Assembly (NCBI GenBank): GCA_032209605.1
Contig: JASFXZ010000056.1
Coordinates: 1,364,001-1,428,000, forward strand
Source of the DNA: Mactromeris polynyma
Lineage: Eukaryota > Mollusca > Bivalvia > Venerida > Mactridae
Direction of reading: 5' to 3'
DNA: 64,000 nucleotides
The notes under the pieces were generated by a model. It did not search any database. It had not been told where the DNA came from and saw nothing but the letters and a program-made list of their open reading frames with translations. Position numbers and translations under genes: made by a program. Shown in pieces: positions 1-11,200 of the stretch. Positions within the stretch are counted from its first letter, which is position 1, and each line of letters starts with the position of its first letter.

Positions 1-480
1 GGTATTTGATAGTACCTTCATTATGGGTTGTTGCACGTTAGGGTTGTTTACTAGATTTGCACTAAGAACACCACCATGTGCTGTATTATCTATCGATTGT
101 ATAGTATTAGTTTCCTGTTTGGTATTTGATAGTACCTTCATTATGGGTTGTTGCACGTTAGGGTTGTTTACTAGATTTGCACTAAGACCACCACCATGTG
201 CTGTATTATCTGTCGATTGTATAGTATTAGTTTCCTGTTTGGTATTTGATAGTACCTTCATTATGGCTTGTTGCACAATAGGGTTGTTTACTAGATTTGC
301 ACTAAGAACACCACCATGTGCTGTATAATCTATCGATTGAACAGTATTAGTTTTCTGTTTGGTATTTGATAGTACCTTCATTATGGCTTGTTGCACAATA
401 GGGTTGTTTACTAGATTTGCACTAAGAACACCATCATGTGCTGTATTATCTATCGATTGTATAGTGTTAGTTTTCTGTTT
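1..480 (-). repeat. Coding 120-bp tandem repeat (4 copies)
   Basis: Exact 120-bp period at 1-120, 121-240, 241-360 and 361-480, differing by a few bases, plus a degenerate copy at about 481-610. The period is a multiple of three, so each unit encodes 40 residues containing NTIQS, NTAHGG and LSANLVNNP. The array continues past position 1. Confidence 0.95.
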
Positions 481-2290
481 GGTATTTGATATTACATTGT
501 CAAGTGATTTCATTATGTCATGTTGCACGTTAGGGTTGTTTACTAGATTCGCACTTAGACCACCTTTATGTACTGTATCATGTATAGAAATACTACCAGT
601 ATCTCCTGCGCTCTTCATTATTTTATTTGCTTGATTTACAATGGCGTTGATATTTCTTTCGATAAAACCATTGTTCATTCCGTCAAAGTTGGTAGCGCTC
701 GTTGTAGCTTGGATTGAATTGGAGCCGCTGGCTATTTCAGCTTCTGTGTACACGTCTCCTGTGTAGGCTTCCGAATTGGCATTCCCTTGTGAAAATCTTC
801 GTGAATTACCGCCACCTTGAAGGAGAGAACTTTGGATTAATCCTGTTCTTAATGCATCAATCTCATTGGCCACATTAATGTCTGTAGCACTTTGTCCCAA
901 TGTAGATTTTGCTTCTGTGCTACCATCAACAGTTGAGGAAAAGCCAGTTGAAGCAACATCGTATTGATTTGATGAGGATGCGGATTGTGCTCCTGTGATA
1001 CCGCCAACAGTCGAAGAAAAGCCAGAAGAAGCAACATCATATTGATCTGATGAGGATGAGGATTTTCCAATGAAACCTGAGGTAGATGGAATGTCTGTCC
1101 CTATGGTGGCACTAGCTCCAGCAGATATATCAACACTAGGTTGCATTCCTTCAGAAATTACCATCGGTTTATTGACCTTTATTTGGAATATTCGCTGTCC
1201 ATCACCTTTTCTGTCTTTAGACTGACCAGTCATAGCGTTCATCTGGGTGGTCATAGAATCGTAAATAACATTGTTACCTAGGTTTACATTTCCGGTGCTT
1301 GAGCTACGATACTCCGTTCCAGTACTTGTTGTGCCAGGAGCCATACCCTCTGTCATTCCGGTTGAAATGCTAGCACCAGAACTCGACATTGTAGCAGAAT
1401 CCTTAATGTAATTTGCATTTGCACCAACTGCAGCATTAAACGCGCCTTCGCCGTCAAATGAAAACGCTGACCTTGTAGCTTCTCTCATGGTTCCAAAGTT
1501 GTCCGTCGATGGTCCTACCATTGTTGATGCAGTTATTGCAATCGTTCCTTTGGTCTCAGGATTGGGTGGAGGACCCAATAGTCCAATTGTTCCTCCAAAA
1601 GTACCAGTGCCTGTGGACGCATCTTGTCCTGGAAGGTTCCGTTCAAGGTTATGTCCACCACTAGAACTGCCGAGAACACCAGCTGCGATCGTGTGCATAG
1701 CCCCTGTTAGCCCTCTGTGGTCCATTGTGGTCGCATCAACACCACCTAATTGGTTATTGAGAACAAACGAGTTAATGTCGCTATTACCACCTAATTGGTT
1801 ATTGAGAGCAAACGAGCTGTCGATTTGTCCATCTATATTTGTCATGGTATTCTTGCTAAGTATTTGCATGTCTGGTTGGATCTTTCGCATTCGACCTTCG
1901 CCTTTACCAACTTTTATTATATCTGATCCCGCCGTTAGTTTTATACGACCATCCGCAGGACGTAGTAATTTTTTAATGGTTGCAATACCTGCTGCAGAAT
2001 CCCCTCCAAACTGAATAGAATTAGAATTGTCTGAAGATATCCTCATTTTGCTAGTGATAGGTTCCATCATATTTCCATGGCCTTGAGCTTGTCCCCCATT
2101 CAATGCTTGTTTTATCCAAGCCGATGAATGACCACTCAAATCAGTGGTTTGGGAACTTCCATCGAATATGACTGTACGCATTCCAGGCGATAAATGATCG
2201 GCATGCTCTGGTTGAACTGCCAGTGAGGAGGTCATTAGTGCTTTCAATGCTTTCACTCGGGCCTGTGGTGTGTCTACAGTTGTTGAAATT
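1..2290 (-). CDS. LPMO-A exon 6: Ser/Thr/Gly/Asn-rich repetitive tail, open to the window edge
   Basis: One frame is open for 763 codons from an acceptor (TTTCAG at 2296-2291) to position 1, with no in-frame stop. The acceptor phase matches exon 5 (the AA + A split codon gives Lys236). The tail is poor in Cys and aromatic residues and rich in S, T, G, N, A and I. Internal repeats: a pair of FxLNNQLGG segments near 1740-1830, two 26-residue units with QYDVAS at residues 652 and 678, and at the edge four 40-residue units (from residue 841) after a degenerate one. Such tails are seen in extracellular matrix, shell-matrix, silk-like or mucin-like proteins; the role here is inferred. The protein continues beyond the window. 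Confidence 0.78.
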
Positions 2291-5200
2291 CTGAAATTTA
2301 ATATTATTACAATAGTTTTATTGAATTTAACGTCATTTCCCACCATGTTTGTATTGGGACATTAAGTCAGAATGAACAACAACAATGTAGCGTCTACGGT
2401 ATTTCGGCTATTAAGTAAAGGAAGGTCCAAGCCGAGTGGAACCACTTACTTTCCTTACGCCAGCTTGATGGCCTGCTATATATACCGTTGGGATACCAAA
2501 CCGCAGCATTGAGGGGCAAATAACTTGAAGCCAGGGAATATAACCACCGAACAACAGACGCCCCGCAAACATCGTTTATTCAGGTATACTTGGCGGTCAG
2601 TTGACCTAACCAGTTTTCCTAGAATTTAATATCAACCAGTACTTGCTCTTCCGCAAGCAGCTGACAGCTATCCTACATGAATTAGAGCTGGAAAAAAATT
2701 GACAGTAGTCAAATATCACAGTTCCAAGGACATGACCTGTTCTGCTCGAACATCGAACCTTGATCTACCGGGTGACATGTTAATATATCAAATGCTAAGA
2801 CGACCAAAATATTTAGGTCAAAGGGGATTTAGGTTAGGGTCTTCAGATACAAGTCAGATTCAATTACTTATGTGGGTACACGTCACTAGACTCCATAAAC
2901 GCAGCTGACAACGTTATAGATTAAACAAAGACTTGTTAAAACAACGAAGGCTTTTTGTGTTGTTTATAGGCTGCAAAGTATGCTTCATACTTACTTATTT
3001 GCGATCGATGTTCCAAAGAATGGGTTGTTTCTCACGCTAGAGGGAACTTCGCCGCCTATTCTTATATCAGCACAATTACGGAACTCATCTTGCACTCCAA
3101 GTCCAATACCTTCTTTTTGTGAGGTTGGATCTGTGCCCCAGCTGTTAGCTAAAGGTAAAATACCATAAAACCTCACTTAAAGACCATCTCGATAATAAGA
3201 CCAACACGAAATTAAGAAACAAAATGTTCAAGTCCAGTTTCACTATTTTGCTCTTTATTCAATCTCGATATAGCGATTATTTCTCCTAATACCAACAATC
3301 AAGTGTTCATTGGAAAGCATAGTTTATGAGTGGTGACATAAATGTCAGCACTGAGGATTATAACATAATAAAGTAACAATATAAAATCGCGAAGTTTCTA
3401 CGTAGGCACCACAACCACAGGAAAGCTGGTTATTGACATACTGTTGAAGCTCAAAAACACAAAATATCTTCAAATAAGTTTACCTGTGTGGTATCTCCAC
3501 TGTAAAACACATCGTTCACATCTCAGTTTTGGGTTGATAGCAATGGTCAGTCGATGATCTCCGGCCGCCTTCGGGTAAAATCGCATCGCATCTCGTTTAT
3601 CAGACAAGTACGCTGTTTGAAACAACAACAATTATTATTAATTTCAGGCGTTATTTACACTAAAAATATTTTGACAACCCTGAACTTCAATATCGGACTT
3701 TTACTCACCCGGTAAAGATTGTCACCAAAACCTTCGCTTTATGTATTAAAAATATCCAAGTTCAGATTTTTATACGATCAACACTAAACTCGATCACACG
3801 ATGCGAGATCTACACGATCGGATTTTGCATTTTCGGCACAGCCGTACTAACATGGCTTTGATATTTGCATATAAGTGTTGTGTAATCCAATCAAATCTAA
3901 CACAAACCACTAAATCAACTTCTCTTCAACCGAACAACGTTTGTAACCTTTACGCGGATTGGTTAACCTTTTAAGTAGGGGTACGTTAATTTACCTAAAT
4001 CCACTGAATTTCGGTGAATTTACCGAAATCCATTTTGGATCTGGAGTGACCAGCAATCGTAACATCTCGGCATGTTTTTATGTTGCAAAACAAATCTTAA
4101 CCTTCAAATTGCGCCCACCATCTTTTTTCAAGATATTTCTTGTTTCAAAATAATTTGCATTTTAAATAAAGCCTGGGCATATCTGCGTAACTCTACAAAC
4201 AATATATTTAAATATCCATGTTAAACTGACTCTCGCCTATTACATGTATGTTAATGAAAACTGTACATATGTTTATTTTGAACATGGACCATTACGGTTT
4301 CTTTCAAATGTGTATTGTATATAACTATGTGGTGAAATAAAACTTCTTCTATATTATCCGATTTTCGAAATACCAGCTGAAAGAACACTAGTAAACAGAC
4401 ATGAAACATCATACGCACTTTCAACATCCATTGTGAACGATGGGCACCACAACGGAAGTTGTATTTGGACATTTTAACACATAACGCGAATGTTGTGTTG
4501 ACAACGATTATCGGGTTTGAAATTCTCACTTATCAATTGTGCTTTTGTCGTGCGCCCTTTATGCCATGGTTATTGTGTACGTATTCTCATCTTTCCCCGA
4601 GCGTTGGGGTTGGCTGTGCCCCTGTGTGTAGTTTAACCGGTTCGATTTCTTTAATTACTGTTGAGGAAACATTAATGTTTTAACATAGCGTCTTCGTGTG
4701 GAAACATGAAACGTGTAGACAATGTGTGTTTGCATCAAGGATCGTCTTATTGTGTGTCACCATACATATCTTGGGGCCTTATTCACAAACGTGTTGAGAC
4801 TAAAACTCAAACCAAGACTTTTAATTTGCAAAAGTTAAATTGACCAGTCTTTCGTTCTCATTAATTCTACATACATGAATATTTGTTCGAATAAGTGTTG
4901 TTACCCTTTCTACAGGAGCAACAACATTTTCAGATTTCCAAGTCTAAGTCTGAGTTTCTGAGTGTTTGTCAATAGAGATTGAGCTAAATGCATGAACTTT
5001 AACCCAACATACGATTCGGTCTGATGGAATGCTTATTGGATTCTATGCCGCGTCCGCATCATGAGAACGACAAGTATTTGTACATCACGGGTTTACATGA
5101 CCGTGGCCATCACGAGGGGTTTGAACCCTGGTGTCAGCTCCGAAGTCGGCATGATCGCGGCCTTATCGAGGGATTCAAACCCTGGTGTCAGCTCCGGAGT

Positions 5201-8200
5201 CTGCACGATGGAGACCATATCGAGGGGTTCGAACCCATGTGTTAGCTGCGAAGTCGTCAAGATATCGCGGCCTAGTCGAGGGGTTCAAAAACTGGTGTCA
5301 GTTCCCGAGTCGGCATGTTCGTGACCTTGTAGAGGGATTCGAACTCTGGAGCCAACTACGGAATCGGCAAGATCATAACACAGTCATGGTTCAAATCCTG
5401 GTCGGCAGTCGAAATCTTGCGACTCCTACGCCCCATTCTTCTGTTAGTTTAATTCTTTTTTCTTATACACAACCACAGTACAAAAACAACTAAAAGTATC
5501 ATAAGTTTTACCTTCCTTGATCGGTAACAAGTTTTCGTCCAAACATTCCTGTGTAACTGTGTCGTTGTTTGCCGGGCAAATACGGAATTCAAAGTATCCT
5601 TTCTCGAAGGCCAGGATCTCAATATTTATTGGTATTTCTGAAAATTAGTAACAAACAAATCAACACATTTCAGACAGCGGAGAAACGAATATTCATGTTT
5701 TATACAGAGGTATAAATAGTGTGAATACTCTAATATAACGCTTGAAATGAGTTGTAAATTCAAGGGTTAACTGGGAAAGATGGTATGACTTATTAAAGTA
5801 TTTATGTTTGTTGTAATATGGCTTTGAGTAACATATACACCGTGGTCATGTAGTCTTGTGTCTTATTAAAGGGTGTAGGATAATGCAAGTCGGGCACCTA
5901 GGTTGAAGCACCGACCTCTCGTAAGCATGGTGGAAGGCTCCCTCAGTTACAAACTAGGCATCCTTGTTATGAAAATCTTACAGTATGTAGTAATGAATAC
6001 AACAATTGTTTCATCGGGTTTAACGCCGTTTCTCAACGATATTTCAGTTATATACGGCGGCCGGTTCACCTAACCAGTTTTTCCTGGACTGAACCAGTAC
6101 TAACTTACTCTTCCACAAGGAGCCGGCAACTTCGACATTTTTGTCAAATTTTTATGGAAGGGTATGACTTGCGGCGACTGGGAATCGAACCCGGATCGCC
6201 GGGTTACAAGGTATATTCTATATAATATCAGTGAGGTACAAGTATAACGAAAAAAATATTACAAATGCAACAGAGAAAATAGTCAATATTGCAAAGTTGT
6301 GTACAGTCAAACCTGTCTGTAAAGACCACCCATGGGAACAGCAAAATGTGGTCTTTGTTCGCAGGTGGTCTTTAACACAGGTTTGACTGTATATGTTACA
6401 ATAATATATAGAATAAGAAGACACACATAGTTTCAAAAGACAGGATAAATGTATACCGGTATATGCAATATACAGTGACAAAATATTGTAACAACTTTAA
6501 TATGAGTTTTTTTATTAGAAGAAATATAAAAAAAAATTGATGAAAATGCAAAGCTTTTTGAAATGAAGCTGTTTGTTCTGGCGATATGTTCATTGAAAAA
6601 ATTGAACTGCAACGTATTTGGTATTACGTAGTATTTGTTTTTGACATATTTTTTTCTTAATTTTGCTAGGGATTTCAATTGGCAAGGGGCAATAGATTTG
6701 AAGTTAGTGACAATAACCACACAAATGTCAAATCATCAACAAACATACTGCATTAATTTACAACTTACGGTGATAACATTTCATTCGATAGTAAGAACGC
6801 AAATTATTACAAAGGGAAGCAACTCGTATTATTGTAATATTTGTTGTAATACAGAGTTGTCTACATTGCATATGAATGAAGACTAACCTTTTACGCCTAC
6901 AGGGTAATATCTGCTGATCATACCACTGCCGTATTTACCACCACGTTCATGAGCCCCTACGCCATCCGTACTATCCCCACATATACCACAGTTAAAGGTC
7001 CCATTTTCCGGTTGCTGTATAAAACACAAAGAAATAAAAGAATTATACAAAGCAACACAAATAAAATGAAACCATTTTGATGCTCGTTTTAATCGTGTTT
7101 AACGCCCTTTTTAGTTGTTCTGTAGAACTACTTGTTCTATTTCAATTTTCGACAGTCGCATCGCCTTAATACAAAAAAACTGCTAATATCCGGAAGTCGC
7201 GCAAGAAGGTAAGTGAATCGGTTAAAAAATAGTTCAATATCTTAGCGTAACCTGTATATCATACTCAATACTGGTAGAAATCTTTACTGCGCAATTAAAT
7301 TTATTTAATTGTTCAATCATTGAATGGAAAAATGATTTGTACTTTTTGTGAATCTGCAGGTGGTGTATACAAAACCAGTGTTCAATACGGAACAACTTCT
7401 GTGCTTTCAGCGCTTTGATTCAGTTATATAAGCAGTTAGTTGACCTGAACAGTGTTCCTGGAATTAATTAGCAACCAGTATTAACTTGCCCTTCCCCAAA
7501 CTGCTGAGAACTTCCCCAAACCAATCCGATGTGGAGGACGAATGACTGTAGCTTAGTCTCACGGAAGGACGTGATGTGCTAGATCCAGGACTCGAACCTG
7601 GATCTTCCGGGTTACAGCCTAGAGTTCTAACCAGTTCCAACTATCCGTTGTTGAACTATATACATGGTTTCTTTTCATCGTTTTTTCAAAGGTTCTGGAT
7701 AAAATATTTCAAATGTAGAAATCAATTTAAATATACAGTAAAAACCTCACTTAAAGACCACCTCAAAATTAAAAACAAAACAAGTCCATGTTCATAGTTT
7801 TGCTCGTTATTCAACCTCAATATTAAGACCACCTCAATGAGAAGACAAGTTTTCAAGGGTCACATGATGGTCACATGATTGTCACATGATGGTCACACAA
7901 GGGTCACATGATGGTCACACGATGGTCACATGATGGTCTTATCAGTGCGGCTTTACTGTAGATGACATTTATGTAAATATTTATGTATATGCCTATGTTC
8001 ATATCGCGATTTCTTTTCATTTGTAAATAGCGATACATGAAAGTTAACGCATGCGCACTGAATGTAAATGAATCGAGTTCATTGACTGTTCAGTTTCTTT
8101 TTGTCACGAATTTAACCTTTTCTTACTGGATTACGGTGACAAATTATTAAAAAAAATCATAGATGTATGTGTTTCTTTCAAGCTTAATTCGTTTCGATTC

Positions 8201-11200
8201 GCGGTTCGTAAGCATGCTTTGATTCTAAGATAAATAAAATCTCAGATGCGTGTTACATTATTTTCTAGTTTTTGTGTTTGTAAGTGACATATATTTATCT
8301 ACCTTATCGACAATAGTTGCTATACTGATTTACTCTGTGTTTCGATACAGTTTTTCAAACGAATGCATCTTTTGTAGGTAAAATATTAGCATACATTCGC
8401 TTTAAAGTCTTTGATCACACATGATCTAACAAGCGTAAGATAATCGAGACTTTGAGTTAATCAATTAGATATCCGTGAGTGCTCGGTTCCATTCCAAATC
8501 AGCCAGATCCGCACATTATGGCCCTCTGCAAATTGGAAAAAGTCATAAAACCGAGCTAGTGTACACAATAGCACCTTCATTTATTATCAACCGCCTATGC
8601 ATGACTTGGTTATGGCCCTTGAAATTGTCACAATTGGTAAAACAGTGCTTGTTAACACAGTAGCACCTTCATGTATTATCTGATGTTTACCAAACTTCAT
8701 TGGGAAAATTCCTACATCTGATAAATATACATGTATGCATTTAATGTTATACGTGTATGCATATTGAAGAACTAAATTTCAATGAATATTTCGCGTTGCC
8801 TTGGGTTACGCTTTAAATATTTGCACAATGTATATATGAAGTATTGTATTACATTTACTATTGAAGGGATAAAGGGAGAGAACTCAAGAAGGGATAAAGG
8901 GAGAGAAAAAAACTCAAGAAGGGATAAAGGGAGAGAACTCAAGAAGTGATAAAGGGAGAGAACGCAAGAAGTGACAAAGGGAGAGAACTCAAAAAGGGAT
9001 AAAGGGAGAGAACTCAAGAAGTGATAAAGCGAGAGAACTCAAGAAGTGATAAAGGGAGAGAACTCAAGAAGTGTTAAAGGGAGAGAACTCAAAAAGGGAT
9101 AAAGGGATGGAACTCAACAACGGATGAAGGGAGAGAAGACAAGATGGGACAACGGGAAATAACTCAAGAAGGGATAAAGGGAGAGAACTCAAGAAGTGAT
9201 AAAGCGAGAGAACTCAAGAAGTGATAAAGGGAGAGAACTCAAGAAGTGTTAAAGGGAGAGAACTCAAAAAGGGATAAAGGGATGGAACTCAACAACGGAT
9301 GAAGGGAGAGAAGACAAGATGGGACAACGGGAAATAACTCAAGAAGGGATAAAGGGAGAGAACTCAAGAAGTGACCAAGGGAGAGAACTCAAGAAATGAT
9401 AAAGGGAGAGAACTCAAGAAGGGATAAAGGGATGGAACTCAAGAACGGATAAAGGGAGAGAAGACAAGATGGGACAAAAGGAGAGAACTCAAGAAATGAT
9501 AAAGGAAGATAACTCGTGCTACGCTCTTTTAAAACCCAGAATTCACTCAAATCTGATATTTAATATTTTTTATCAAAATTGGTACCAGAATAACTAGTGT
9601 GACTAGTTAGAAGGTTAAGTCAAAGTGTTGGTTTGTTTCATAATAACTAAGCTTCATACTTAATTGTGTTTTGCCCAACTTTTTGTCAATGTAAATAACT
9701 AGAGGCAATATTATATATTGGTGACATGCTCATCTGAACATAAAATGTTTGAATTGGCTTCATCAAGTATTGGTGTTACATTGGCTAAAACATCTCTAAT
9801 TAGACACCATTGCAATGTATAACCGATTAAACAAAACTTGTAAAATAAACAGATTCTTTTTAAATGTCATGATATACAGACATCTTTCTTCAACAAATAC
9901 GGATCAATACATTATCAAAACGTGTACATGCATGTTTATTGATGTTTTAACTATAGGAAATATATTTTTCATGCTAGTTTAAGTAAAAAAATGAACAAAA
10001 AATGAGTCTATAACATAACGTAACGCTGCTAACTGTAATGCGTGGAATTTATCAAGGTGGGGTTTCATTGAGCGCTGTATTTCATCATCCACATGAACAA
10101 ACAACAGCGTTGATAATTGATCTAACCATTCAAAACCTTCTACTAAATTCCTTTCAAACACAATCGATACATTAAATAAATAAAACACATCGATCTTCAC
10201 ACTTTTCAGTTCAAACCTATTTATTTTACATCGATTGTGAAACAAGTTCTTACAACTTATACTAATCACACTCGATGACTGCTTCCTGTCTACCAACCAG
10301 TACTCGCTCCAAATTTAGGGATTGTGAAGTTCGTGATCAAACTCCGCTCATCGCGGGGCTCGAACTCACGACCTTCAGATGAGGAGTCGGGCGCTCTACC
10401 CCTCGACCATTGCGCCTTCTATGCACACTTTGACAGGACATGTACAAAGATTACTCAGTTCCCATCAAACAAAACAGGCGCAGTGTTCGAGGAGTAGCGC
10501 GTCTGACTCCTGATCCGAGTTCTGGCCACGACGAGCGGAATTTGATTACGAACTACACAATCCCTGATTTGGCGCGAGTACTGGTTAGCAACCCAGGAGC
10601 CGTATTCACAAACGTTTTAAGTCTGAATCTCAGACTTAGACTTTAAAAAGGTAAATGTTCATTTTGTTCCTACGTTATTATAACACAATATATTTTGATA
10701 AAACATGGCAAAAGTGTAGAGTGAGTAACAAGAAATATTCAGGCAAAAATGTTTCCGTTTAAATATAATGAAAACGAAATGCTTGTCAATTTAACTTTTG
10801 CGATTTTATAGTCTTAAGTCTGAGATTCAGTCTTATAACGTTTGTGAATACGGGCCCAGGTCTCAGTCATCGAGGGTACTTAGAATAAGTTGTAACAACT
10901 TATTTCACAATTGATTACAATAAATAAGAATAAACTTAAAACGGTGATTAAGCGAAGAGTGTGTGAAAGAAAAATATGTTGTTGTGTCAAACATGGGCCT
11001 TATTTTCATTCGGTCAAAACTCTCATATATTTGACTAAAATATTGAACTAAACTCAACAAAAACATTGAGGTTTTCCGCCAAAAATCAATAACCATTTGA
11101 CAGTCAAGCCATGACTGTATTTTGTAAGATTTGGAAAATGCATGAAACACAACGAAAATAAAATAAATATAAAACATATGACCGTCTCCCTTGGCCGAGT

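Noticed and set aside
2699..2908. 69-codon plus frame
   Set aside because: Overlaps a SINE in an LPMO-A intron; no conserved residues.
10331..10425. Functional tRNA genes (here and at 11186, 25834, 46200, 48245, 56310)
   Set aside because: A and B boxes are present but the sequences belong to repeated SINE families with shared bodies, and cloverleaf stems are imperfect by eye.
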